Source: CAVXNB01 sp963763085 (GTDB taxonomy: Bacteria; Actinomycetota; Acidimicrobiia; Acidimicrobiales; Bog-793). From it: a stretch of DNA of 64,000 nt. How positions within the stretch are numbered: position 1 is the stretch's first letter; each line of letters begins with the position of its first letter. The notes below the pieces were generated by a model. That model worked only from the letters and a program-made list of their open reading frames with translations, ran no database searches and had not been told where the DNA came from. Where the stretch lies: positions 62,001-126,000 of the forward strand of contig CAVXNB010000004.1 of the NCBI GenBank assembly GCA_963763085.1. Reading direction: 5' to 3'. A program made the position numbers and the translations under genes. Positions 18,094 to 26,039 of the stretch are shown here, piece after piece.

Positions 18094-18881
18094 CGGGCGA
18101 ACCAGCCGGCGATCCGGGCGCCGACCTCCTGCGGCTGCTCGAGATGGAGGAAATGGCCGCACCCCGGGAGGATCTCGGCTTCGTAAGGACCGGCAAAGGC
18201 GGCCTCGGCACCGGCCGCCATCTCAGTGCCGACACATCCGTCGCGCTCACCCATGAGCAGCAACGTGGGCGCCACCACCGGTCCTCGCTCCACCAGCGCG
18301 CGGAGATGGCGGAGCTTGGGGTCCTGCAGTTGTTTGTCGAAGAGGGCCCGGTAGTAGGCGAGCGGGTAGCGGAGGCCGTTGTCCCGTTCGAACACGTCGA
18401 ACACCTCGCGCAGGTGGCTCTCATCCACCTGCCAGCCTGGCGACCATTCGTGCCATAGAGCGCGGATGAAGTCCCAGTCGCCGGCCGCGACGATGTCGTC
18501 GGCGAAATCGCCGGCGAGAAACAGCCAGATGTAGAACGAACGCTTCAACTGCTCGAAGTTGCCCGCGCGGTTCCGGCGAAGAGCCGTCGTATGCGGTATC
18601 GCCAGCGTGACCGCGGAGCGGACCGCCAGATCGGTCGCGGACGCGAGCCCGTAGGCGATGTCGGCGCCCCAGTCGTGGCCGACGACACGAACCTCGCCGA
18701 GCCCGAGCGCATCGATGAGGCCGATGGCGTCGGCGAGCAGCGTGCCCTGGTCGAAGTAGCGACCGGCCCCGGTCGGCCAGTATCCCCGCAGCCACGGGGC
18801 GATGCACCGGTACCCCTCGCCGGAAAGCAGGTCGATGAGCGGCCCGAAGGTCGTCGCGGTGTCGGGGAACCCGTGCAGCAA
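18087..18881 (-). CDS. Alpha/beta-fold hydrolase, epoxide hydrolase type (5' end uncertain)
   Basis: The nucleophile elbow VVGHDWGADIAYG has Asp as nucleophile, HGFPD gives the oxyanion hole, and CGHFLHLEQP carries the catalytic His: the pattern of epoxide hydrolases/haloalkane dehalogenases. Cap residues YIWLFLAGDF are present. Homologous sequence continues upstream to about 18956 (IDVPNGPRIAYLEAGEGDP), but that stretch has no ATG, GTG or TTG before a stop; the only start is a TTG at 18881, which would remove the first strands. Either a base is wrong near the ferredoxin/hydrolase junction or a rare start is used. It is the last gene of the P450 operon. Confidence 0.75.
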   Translation of the reverse strand: MLHGFPDTATTFGPLIDLLSGEGYRCIAPWLRGYWPTGAGRYFDQGTLLADAIGLIDALGLGEVRVVGHDWGADIAYGLASATDLAVRSAVTLAIPHTTALRRNRAGNFEQLKRSFYIWLFLAGDFADDIVAAGDWDFIRALWHEWSPGWQVDESHLREVFDVFERDNGLRYPLAYYRALFDKQLQDPKLRHLRALVERGPVVAPTLLLMGERDGCVGTEMAAGAEAAFAGPYEAEILPGCGHFLHLEQPQEVGARIAGWFARY

Positions 18882-18960
18882 CAGGACGGGATCGCCCTCG
18901 CCGGCCTCGAGGTAGGCGATCCTGGGTCCATTCGGAACGTCGATGGTCCCGACGGTCGGC

Positions 18961-19182
18961 TCAGGCGTCGGAATCGGAGCCGTCCCCTGGTGCGAGGTCG
19001 GTCGAGATCGCCCGCTCGGGGCAGTTGCGCGCCGCCTCGAGCACGCGGGCTACGAGGTGTTCGGGCACGTCCGCCATGATGACGACCGAGTAGCCGAGCT
19101 CGTCGACCTCGAAGACCTCGGGCACGAGCACCTGGCAGCGGTTGTGACCCTGGCACCGGTCCGGGTCGACGGTGATCCTCAC
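18961..19182 (-). CDS. 3Fe-4S ferredoxin, P450 redox partner
   Basis: A 73-aa ferredoxin with RCQGHNRCQVLVPEVFEVDE and ARNCPERAI: the C-x5-C ... CP spacing of single-cluster 3Fe-4S ferredoxins used by actinobacterial P450s. GTG 19182 overlaps the P450 stop (GTGA). It would pass electrons from a ferredoxin reductase, not present in this window, to the adjacent P450. Confidence 0.92.
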   Translation of the reverse strand: MRITVDPDRCQGHNRCQVLVPEVFEVDELGYSVVIMADVPEHLVARVLEAARNCPERAISTDLAPGDGSDSDA

Positions 19183-20348
19183 TGATCGGCCTCCGAACGG
19201 CCGTCTCTGAGCAGGAGTGGGCCGACGCCCCACCACGGCGTGCCGGGGTCGGCGAGCTCGAATTCGGGAATGCGCCGGAGCAGGGTCTCGAGCCCGATGC
19301 GCACCTCGCGCCGGCCGAGGTTCGAGCCGAGGCAGCGGTGCGCCCCGATCCCGAACGCCAGGTGCGGGTTGTCGCCGCGGTCGATCACGACCGTGTCGGC
19401 GTCGGCGAAGACCTCCTCGTCGCGGTTCCCGGACCCGAGCAAAAGGAGAACCCGGTCGCCGGCGGCGAGCTGTTGTCCCCGCACCTCGACGTCCTCCCGC
19501 AGCGTCCTCGCCATGCCCTGCACCGGTGCCAGGCAGCGGAGGAACTCCTCGGTCGCCTTGACCATCAGCCCCGGCTCGGCCACGAGCCGGCGCCGGTCGT
19601 CGGGATGCTGGGCGAGGTGCCAGAGCGCCGCCCGGATCGACCAGGCCGAGGTCTCGAGTCCCGCCACCAGCAACAAGAAACAGTAATCCGCGAACTCATC
19701 CTCGCTCAGCCCCCTCCCGTCGATGCGCCCGGACAAAAGGCATCCGACGAGGTCGTCGCGCTCCGGCTCCCCGAGGCGCTCGAGCCGGAGCGCGCGGAAG
19801 TAGGCGTACACCTCCTTCGAGGCGACGACGGCGTCCTCCGGGTTCTCCGTCCGGCCGTACATGGTGCGCTCGACCCAGTCCTGGAAGCGGTCGTAGTCCT
19901 CTTTCGGCAGTCCGGCCATCTCGGCGAAGACGACCATCGGCAGGATGCGCGCGTACGACAAGCTGGCGTCGAACACGTCCTCGCCGGCGAAGTCGTCGAT
20001 CAGCTGTTCGGCCACCTCGCGTACGAGCGGCTCGAGGCGCTCGATCCTGGCGGGGGCGAACGCCGGCAGGAGCATCCGGCGGAACTGCTGCAGGGCCGGC
20101 GCGTCGATGTCGAGCGGGATCAGCGGCCGCTCGTTGCCGAGCGAGGGCAGGAGCATGCCCTGCTCGACGGAGAACGCCTTCGGATTCTGCTCCGCATCCC
20201 AGATGTCCTCGTATTTCGTCAGGAACCAGAATCCGCCATAGCGCTCGCTGCGCCCGACGGGGCACTCCGTCCGCAGCGCCCGGTAGGTGGAGAAGATCGA
20301 GTCGAGGTCCTCGCCATGGTGCCCGAAACTTTCCGGAGCTGTGCTCAT
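19179..20348 (-). CDS. Cytochrome P450
   Basis: A 389-aa soluble bacterial P450. The heme loop LAFGIGAHRCLGSNLGRRE contains the axial Cys, TEEFLRCL has the ExxR glutamate-arginine pair, and the I-helix reads VAGLETSAWS, with Leu-Glu in place of the more usual Gly/Asp-Thr. Start ATG 20348. It lies between an SDR (18 nt upstream) and the ferredoxin (GTGA overlap) in an operon with two alpha/beta hydrolases, as in catabolism of hydrophobic substrates such as terpenes, steroids or alkanes. The substrate is not predictable from sequence. Confidence 0.94.
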   Translation of the reverse strand: MSTAPESFGHHGEDLDSIFSTYRALRTECPVGRSERYGGFWFLTKYEDIWDAEQNPKAFSVEQGMLLPSLGNERPLIPLDIDAPALQQFRRMLLPAFAPARIERLEPLVREVAEQLIDDFAGEDVFDASLSYARILPMVVFAEMAGLPKEDYDRFQDWVERTMYGRTENPEDAVVASKEVYAYFRALRLERLGEPERDDLVGCLLSGRIDGRGLSEDEFADYCFLLLVAGLETSAWSIRAALWHLAQHPDDRRRLVAEPGLMVKATEEFLRCLAPVQGMARTLREDVEVRGQQLAAGDRVLLLLGSGNRDEEVFADADTVVIDRGDNPHLAFGIGAHRCLGSNLGRREVRIGLETLLRRIPEFELADPGTPWWGVGPLLLRDGRSEADQ

Positions 20349-20365
20349 CGGTGGCCGCCCACGAT

Positions 20366-21142
20366 CTATTGGGTGAGGTATCCGCCGTCGACGACGAGGT
20401 CCGCGCCTGTGACGTAGGCCGAGTCGTCGGAGGCGAGGAACAACGCCATGGCGGCGATGTCTTCGGGCCGGCCGAGGCGCCCGAGCGGGATCTGCTTGAT
20501 GAACCACTCGCGCCGCGCCGGGTCGGCGAGTCCCTCGGCGGTCAGCGGCGTCTCGGTGACCCCGGGGCAGATGGCGTTCACCCGGATCCCGTGGCGCCCG
20601 AGCTCCACCGCCAGCGCCTTCGTCAGCATCCTGACCGCGCCCTTCGAGGCGTTGTAGTGCACCTGGGGATGCCCCGAGCTGGCGAGCACGGCGATCGCCT
20701 CGATCGAGGCGAGATTGACGATGCTCTTCGTCGTTCCGTCCGGCGCCGGATGGTCCACCATCGCCCGGGCGGCCGCCTGGCTGAAGAGGAACGTCCCGGT
20801 CGCGTTCACCCGTTGCACCTCCTCCCACTCGTCCAGGGGAAGGTCGAACAGGTCCGAGCGGCGAACGATGCCCGCACTGTTCACGAGGACGTCGAGCGAG
20901 CCGAACTCCTGCACCGCGAACGCCACCGTCGCCTCGGCGTCGGCCTGGCTGCTCACCTCGGCGCCGGCGGTCCTCGCCCGCTCGTTGCCGACGTAACCCG
21001 CCTTGGCCAGGGCGGGCTCGTCGCGGTCGGCAGCCACGACGAGGGCACCCTCGTCGAGAAACCGGTGCACGATCGCGAGCCCGATCCCCGACGCGGCACC
21101 GGTGACGATCGCCACCTTGCCCGAGAGTCGCCCGTCAGTCAC
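20366..21142 (-). CDS. Short-chain dehydrogenase/reductase
   Basis: A 258-aa classical SDR with AIVTGAASGIGLAIVHRF, NSAGIV, NLASIEAIAV (Ser) and HYNASKGAVRML (Tyr-x3-Lys), plus the C-terminal YVTGADLVVDGG. The GTG start has AAAGGTGG about five bases upstream. Between the esterase and the P450, it may oxidise the alcohol produced by P450 hydroxylation or hydrolysis; that order is inferred from the operon only. Confidence 0.93.
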   Translation of the reverse strand: MTDGRLSGKVAIVTGAASGIGLAIVHRFLDEGALVVAADRDEPALAKAGYVGNERARTAGAEVSSQADAEATVAFAVQEFGSLDVLVNSAGIVRRSDLFDLPLDEWEEVQRVNATGTFLFSQAAARAMVDHPAPDGTTKSIVNLASIEAIAVLASSGHPQVHYNASKGAVRMLTKALAVELGRHGIRVNAICPGVTETPLTAEGLADPARREWFIKQIPLGRLGRPEDIAAMALFLASDDSAYVTGADLVVDGGYLTQ

Positions 21143-21158
21143 ATGACCACCTTTCGCT

Positions 21159-22142
21159 TCAGGGGGCGCTCGGCGCCGCCATCGACCGCCCGAGGGAGCG
21201 ACCAGCTTCCTCGAGAGCCAGCCTGGCGGTGTCCAGCGCCCGGGTACAGGAGAGGAACCCGTGCGGCATGTCGTCGTAGCTGGCGAGCTCCACCGGGACG
21301 CCGGCCGCGCGGAGCCGGTCGGCGTACGCGAGCCCCTCGTCGCGGAGCGGATCGCGGCCTGCGACCACGATGAGCGCCGGCGCCAGGCCGTCCAGGTCCG
21401 TCGCGAACGCGGGCGCTGCGTACGGCTCGGGCTCGTCGGCGCTCAAGCCGAGATAGCGCGGCCAGTACCACTCCATCTCGCTCCTCGAGAGAAACGGGTC
21501 GTCGGCGAACTCCTCGAACGACGGCGAGGACATGCGGGGGTCGAGGCCGGGATAGATCAGCATCTGGGCGCGCAGCGCCGGGCCTCCGTCGTCGCGGGCG
21601 CGGAGAGCCACCGCCGCCGCCAGGTTGGCGCCCGAGCTGTCGCCGGCGACCGCGACCCGGGAAGGATCGCCCCCGAGCTCCCCGCCCGAGGCGGCGAGCC
21701 AGCTCGCCACGGCCCAGCAGTCCTCGAAGCCGGCGGGATACGGGTTCTCCGGCGCCAGGCGGTAGTCCACCGCCACGACGATCGCGTCGGCGGCCCGCGC
21801 CAGGCTGCGGCACATCGAGTCGTGCGAGTCGAGGTTCCCGAACACCCATCCGCCGCCGTGGAAGAACGCAACGAGCGGCTCCCGCCCGGCCGGCCGCCCG
21901 CCGTCCCGCCCCGCCGGCCGCCCGCCGTCCCGCCCCGCCGGCCCCGAGTCGCCGGCCCGGTACACCCGCACCGGGATCGGCCCGGCCGGCCCGGGGATCG
22001 TGCGCTCCTCGGTCGTGCCCCAGTCGTTCGGCTCGGCCAGCGACACGAACAGCTCGGTGAAATTGCGACGCCCGTCCGGGAGCGGGAGGCTCATGCTCGA
22101 CGGCCGTCCCGCCGCGATGAGATCGTTCAGAAGAGCTTCCAC
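21159..22142 (-). CDS. Alpha/beta hydrolase, hormone-sensitive-lipase-type esterase
   Basis: A 327-aa HSL-family carboxylesterase. FFHGGGWVFGNL is the oxyanion-hole motif, VAVAGDSSGANLA the nucleophile serine, AGRDPLRDEG the acid and YDDMPHGFLS the His. An 8-residue Gly-Arg-Pro-Ala-Gly-Arg-Asp-Gly unit is repeated near residue 75, from a 24-bp tandem duplication at 21892-21939 just before the HGGGW motif. The GTG at 22142 is the first usable start; SD is weak, and a Met about 17 residues in is an alternative. First gene of the P450 operon, following the FadR-type regulator in the same direction. Confidence 0.9.
   Translation of the reverse strand: MEALLNDLIAAGRPSSMSLPLPDGRRNFTELFVSLAEPNDWGTTEERTIPGPAGPIPVRVYRAGDSGPAGRDGGRPAGRDGGRPAGREPLVAFFHGGGWVFGNLDSHDSMCRSLARAADAIVVAVDYRLAPENPYPAGFEDCWAVASWLAASGGELGGDPSRVAVAGDSSGANLAAAVALRARDDGGPALRAQMLIYPGLDPRMSSPSFEEFADDPFLSRSEMEWYWPRYLGLSADEPEPYAAPAFATDLDGLAPALIVVAGRDPLRDEGLAYADRLRAAGVPVELASYDDMPHGFLSCTRALDTARLALEEAGRSLGRSMAAPSAP
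21892..21939. repeat. 24-bp GC-rich direct tandem repeat inside esterase gene
   Basis: Two exact 24-bp units starting GGCCGCCCGCCGTCCC (21892-21915 and 21916-21939) and the start of a third. The frame is preserved and the esterase gains eight residues per unit in a loop ahead of the oxyanion-hole motif. Confidence 0.9.
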
Positions 22143-22206
22143 CTGCGGATCTGTGGCGATGGTCGGATTCTTAGACCTATCGTCCGGGCTGTCAAGCTCC
22201 TGCCGC

Positions 22207-22944
22207 TCAGGTGGTCGCGGCTGCGATCTTGTGCAGGTCCTCCCTCGTCGTCTCGATGTGCGCGGCCACGGCCTGCTCGGCCGAGTCGGCGTCGCCTTCG
22301 CGGATCGCCGTCAGGATCTGGCCGTGGTGGAGCTGCGCCGTGCGGAACACGTTGTCGGTGATCGTGTCGACCGGGACCCAGATTGCTACGCGGGCGTCTT
22401 CGATGGCTTTTCGCATCCAGTCGTTTCTGGCCGCTTCGGCGATGCCGAGATGGAACGAGGAGTCGGCAGCCCGGAACCGACGCGTCTCCCAGCCCTCCTC
22501 CATGGTCCGGAACGCGCTCGAGAGCCGTGCGAGATCCGCGTCGTCGCGGCGGATCGCCGCCAGCCGGGCCGCGCGGCACTCGACGGCGAGGCGGAAGTCG
22601 ATGATCTGCTCCAGCTCCCCGAGGCGGGCCCGGATGAGCGGGGCGAGGCGCTCCTCGGCCTGCCCGCGGTCGAGCACGAGCACGCCGCCGGTTGCGCCGC
22701 GGCGCGTCTCGAGGTAGCCCTCGCCCTCGAGCACGCGGATCGCCTCTCTGACGGTCGTGCGCGAGACGTTGATCTGCTTGGCGAGCTCACGCTCGGGCGG
22801 CAGCTTGTCGCCGGCCACGAACGTGCCGATGTGGATGGCGCGCCGGATGTGTTCGACGACGAGGCCGTACACCGGAGCGTGCTCGACAGGCTCGATGCTG
22901 TGCTTCCTGTCCGGGCTGTCGTGACCGCCCGCCTCGAGCGCCAT
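22207..22944 (-). CDS. FadR-family GntR transcriptional regulator
   Basis: A 245-aa regulator with an N-terminal winged helix (GDKLPPERELAKQINVSRTT, then VREAIRVLEGEGYLETRRG) and a C-terminal helical FCD ligand-binding domain (DFRLAVECRAARLAAI, SSFHLGIAEAARNDWM, HHGQILTAIREGDADSAEQAVAAH). The acidic/His positions that bind a metal in FCD proteins appear retained. It precedes the esterase-SDR-P450-ferredoxin-hydrolase operon on the same strand with a 64-bp gap and probably controls it. ATG 22944 is chosen; a longer N-terminal frame has no conserved content. Confidence 0.92.
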   Translation of the reverse strand: MALEAGGHDSPDRKHSIEPVEHAPVYGLVVEHIRRAIHIGTFVAGDKLPPERELAKQINVSRTTVREAIRVLEGEGYLETRRGATGGVLVLDRGQAEERLAPLIRARLGELEQIIDFRLAVECRAARLAAIRRDDADLARLSSAFRTMEEGWETRRFRAADSSFHLGIAEAARNDWMRKAIEDARVAIWVPVDTITDNVFRTAQLHHGQILTAIREGDADSAEQAVAAHIETTREDLHKIAAATT

Positions 22945-23016
22945 CGCCTCATGGTTGCACAACGCGGAGTTGTCTCGCCTAGTGAGACGAGCGAGGCGGC
23001 GGGGCACGCACGCCGC

Positions 23017-24438
23017 CTAGCCCACAGATGCGAAGCGCACGTCCTCTGCAGCCCGGAGCTCGGCCGCCCGTTCCGAGGCGGCGGCCGCCGCGGCCGTGGA
23101 CCCCAGCTCGTCGAGAACCCGGGCCTCGGCCAGCCAGTTGTAGGGGCTGGTCGGCTTCAGGCTGATCCGTTCGCTGAGCAGCACCCGGGCGACGTCCGAC
23201 CGCTGCGCACGCAACGCCGCCTCGAGCAGCGTGCGCTGCACGGCGTCGCGCTGGGCATGGCTGCCGCCGAACAGGTTGACGCGCTTTCGGATCGGCAGCA
23301 ACAGCTCGACGACCTCGTCGTAGCGGCCCTTGCCGAACGAGGCGATGGCCTGGCAGACGGGGCGGCCGACCTCCCGAGTGAACATGACGTTGCTCTCGGA
23401 GGCCGGCGCCGACCGCAGGTAGGCGTCACGGGCCTTGATCAGCGCGTCGGCCTTCTCGATCTCGCCGGCGCCGACGTAGGCCATCACCGCGTGCATGTCG
23501 TTGAAGGCGTAGTGGGCGGTCCGCATCTTCGGGTCCCAGCCGTCGGCGAGAGCGCGCCACCTGGCCGACTCGTCGGCGCCCTCGAGATAGAGCCTCCACA
23601 GCAGCGACGACGCGTCCAGCATCTCCATGACCAGCCCCTCGGACCGGTCGTTGAACAGGACGCGGTCGTAGATTGCCAGCGCGACATCGGGCCGACCGGT
23701 CTCGAGGGCGTAGATGCAGTAGTGCCACCAGTTGTGGACGTTGAAGAAGTTGCCGGTCGACCAGTTCTCGGTTCGGTCGTCGAAGTACCGGAGGCCCTCG
23801 CCGAAACGGCCCTGCATCTCGAAGGTGTGCACGACGGCGTGGATGCCCCAGACGTCCTTGGCGTTCAGCTCGACCGCCTCCCGCCCGACGTCCTCGCTCC
23901 GGTCGTAGTGGCCGGCCTCCTCGAGACCGAAGGCGAACATTCCGAGCACGAACGAGTAGTCCTCTTCGTCCGGCGACCAGGCCGTGAGCACGCCGGCGAT
24001 GCGGTCCCGCAGGCTCGTGGCGTTGCCGGTGAAGAAGTCGACCTGATGGCCGACGGCGAGGGCGAGCGCGTCGAGGGGGTACCGGTCGGAGATCTGCTGC
24101 AGCAGCTCGCCGCTTCGGATCATGTCCCCGTCCAACCAGACTGTCGCCGCCTCGAGGTGCCGCCGTTCCCGGTCGTGCAGGCGGGACTGGTCGACGCCGG
24201 CCAGCCAGCTCGCCAGCGTCTCGCGCGCCGCCGCCACGTCGTCAGGCTCGGTGCCGAGGACGCCGAGATAGCCCTGCAGCGCCCGCCCCATCGGAAAGTC
24301 GGGCTCGACCTCGAGCGCCCGGGCGGTCTCGTCCGCGACCGCGGGGCGGAAGTGCAGGAGGGCGGACACGGCGGCGTCGAAGTGGCCGACCGCCTCTGCA
24401 CTTCCCGTCAGTGGCACGCCATGATTGTCGAGGGTCAT
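23017..24438 (-). CDS. Tetratricopeptide-repeat protein (TTC38-like)
   Basis: A 473-aa all-helical protein resembling the TTC38 family: VPLTGSAEAVGHFDAAVSAL at the N-terminus, DFPMGRALQGYLGVL, WSPDEEDYSFVLGMFAFGLEEAGHY, and the conserved VWGIHAVVHTFEMQGR and NFFNVHNWWHYCIYALETGR segments. No signal peptide or membrane helix is visible. The ATG start overlaps the regulator stop (ATGA) and has GGGAGG upstream. As last gene of the microcompartment operon it is translationally tied to the UTRA regulator; its function is unknown. Confidence 0.88.
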   Translation of the reverse strand: MTLDNHGVPLTGSAEAVGHFDAAVSALLHFRPAVADETARALEVEPDFPMGRALQGYLGVLGTEPDDVAAARETLASWLAGVDQSRLHDRERRHLEAATVWLDGDMIRSGELLQQISDRYPLDALALAVGHQVDFFTGNATSLRDRIAGVLTAWSPDEEDYSFVLGMFAFGLEEAGHYDRSEDVGREAVELNAKDVWGIHAVVHTFEMQGRFGEGLRYFDDRTENWSTGNFFNVHNWWHYCIYALETGRPDVALAIYDRVLFNDRSEGLVMEMLDASSLLWRLYLEGADESARWRALADGWDPKMRTAHYAFNDMHAVMAYVGAGEIEKADALIKARDAYLRSAPASESNVMFTREVGRPVCQAIASFGKGRYDEVVELLLPIRKRVNLFGGSHAQRDAVQRTLLEAALRAQRSDVARVLLSERISLKPTSPYNWLAEARVLDELGSTAAAAAASERAAELRAAEDVRFASVG

Positions 24439-25244
24439 TCCTGCACCTCCCTGTCCTGGGCTCGCAGCTCGACCACGCGCCCGGGGGAACGGGCCGCGCG
24501 CGTGATTCCACCTCGGCCGGGCGTCCGCACGACGATACGGGTGCGCTCGGCCCGGAACAGATCGTGCGAGTACTCGATCGGCTTGCCGTCCTCGTCGACC
24601 GTCGTCCGCCTGATCGACAGTAGCGGTGACCCCGGCTCGACCCCGAGGAACGACCCCTCGTCCGCCAGCGCCGGCACGACCTCGATGCGCTCCACAGCCT
24701 CGCCCGGGCGGGTCCCGTAGTGGTCCTCGAGCAGCTCGTACATCGACCCGCCGAGTGGGAGCTCCAACAGCCCGGGGAACCGGTCGGCGGGGAAGTTGGC
24801 GTGCTCGACCGAGATCGGGCTGCCGTCGGCGAGCCTGATCCGAACCAGGCTCACGACGAGCGCCCCAGGCGCGAGGCCGAGCTCCTTCGCGACGGCGTCG
24901 TCGGCCGCGCCGAGCCCGGCTTTCACGACCCGCGTGCCGGCGGTGACCCCCTGGGAGCGGAGCATGGCGGGCACCCCGACGATGCGCGACAGGTCCCGCT
25001 CGATCTTCGACTGGCTGACGAAGGTCCCGCCGCCCCGCCCGGGCACCCGCCGGACGACGCCCTCGTCGTAGAGAGCGCCGAGCGCGTGGCGAAGCGTCGA
25101 GCGGCTCACCCCGAGCGAGGCCGCCAGGTCGCGCTCGGACCCGAGGCGTTCCCCCGGCCGCAGGTCGCCGGCGTCGATGCGGGCGAGCAGGGCACGCCGG
25201 ACGTCGGCGGCACTGGGCTCGGCGGGAGGGGCCGTGGCCACCAT
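24435..25244 (-). CDS. GntR-family regulator with UTRA ligand domain (HutC type)
   Basis: A 269-aa regulator: winged helix at residues 10-75 (GERLGSERDLAASLGVSRST, LRHALGALYDEGVVRRVPG) and a C-terminal UTRA effector domain (VVSLVRIRLADGSPISVEHA, GGSMYELLEDHYG, PLLSIRRTTVDEDGKPIEYS). HutC-type proteins usually sense the pathway substrate. It sits in the microcompartment operon between the SDR and the TPR gene (ATGA overlap with the latter), so it most likely regulates the microcompartment genes. Confidence 0.92.
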   Translation of the reverse strand: MVATAPPAEPSAADVRRALLARIDAGDLRPGERLGSERDLAASLGVSRSTLRHALGALYDEGVVRRVPGRGGGTFVSQSKIERDLSRIVGVPAMLRSQGVTAGTRVVKAGLGAADDAVAKELGLAPGALVVSLVRIRLADGSPISVEHANFPADRFPGLLELPLGGSMYELLEDHYGTRPGEAVERIEVVPALADEGSFLGVEPGSPLLSIRRTTVDEDGKPIEYSHDLFRAERTRIVVRTPGRGGITRAARSPGRVVELRAQDREVQE

Positions 25245-25247
25245 GGC

Positions 25248-26027
25248 TCAGATGTCTTCCATCGCCGCCAGCGACTCCGGCAGCACCTGCCCGCCGTCCA
25301 CGACGATCGCCTGTCCGGTGATGTACGCCGCCTCATCCGTAGCAAGAAACAAGGCCGCGTTCCCAATGTCCTCCACCGTCCCCAGCCTCTTCAAGGGGAT
25401 CGAGGCGGTCATCGCGGCCTCGTAGCCCTCGCCGAGCTCGTCGAGCCCCTCCGTCGCGACGTTGCCCGGGAGCACGGCATTGACGGTGATGCCGCTCGAC
25501 GCCAGCTCGATCGCCGCCGTCCGCATGAAGCCGAGCTGGCCGGCCTTGCTGGCCCCGTAGTGCGACCAACCCGGGAAGCCCGTGATCGGTCCGGTGATCG
25601 AGGACGTGAGGATCACCCGGCCGTGACCCGAGCGCGCCAGCGCCGGCATGCAGGCCTGCACGGTGAGGATGCAACCCTTGAGGTTCGTGCCGAAGACCTC
25701 GTCGATGTCCGCGTCGGTCATCTCGGCCAGCGTGTGAGCCGGGAAGATGCCGGCGTTGGCGCAGAGGACGTCGATGCCCCCGTGACGCTCATCCGCCGTC
25801 GCTGCGACCCGCTCGCAGTCCTCCCGGCGTGCGACGTCGGCCAGCACGTAGGAGGCGTCGCCGCCCTCTGCCGCCAGCTCGGTCACCGTCTGGCGTGCGG
25901 CCTGCTCGTCACGCCCGACGACGAGGACCCGGGTGCCGGCGCGTGCGAAGACCCGGGCGATCCCCTTCCCGATCCCCCGGGTGGCGCCCGTCACGACGAC
26001 GCTTCGTCCCTCGAGTGGTGTGAACAC
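25248..26027 (-). CDS. SDR-family (amino-alcohol) dehydrogenase of the microcompartment operon
   Basis: A 259-aa SDR with VVVTGATRGIGKGIARVFA, CANAGIF, ILTSSITGPITGFPGW (catalytic Ser) and HYGASKAGQLGFM (Tyr-x3-Lys), ending in YITGQAIVVDGGQ. GTG 26027 has an excellent AAGGAGG six bases upstream. In the actinobacterial microcompartment an SDR interconverts aminoacetone and 1-amino-2-propanol; the position between the kinase and regulator genes supports the same assignment here, by context rather than by diagnostic residues. Confidence 0.9.
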   Translation of the reverse strand: MFTPLEGRSVVVTGATRGIGKGIARVFARAGTRVLVVGRDEQAARQTVTELAAEGGDASYVLADVARREDCERVAATADERHGGIDVLCANAGIFPAHTLAEMTDADIDEVFGTNLKGCILTVQACMPALARSGHGRVILTSSITGPITGFPGWSHYGASKAGQLGFMRTAAIELASSGITVNAVLPGNVATEGLDELGEGYEAAMTASIPLKRLGTVEDIGNAALFLATDEAAYITGQAIVVDGGQVLPESLAAMEDI

Positions 26028-26039
26028 GCTGCCTCCTTC

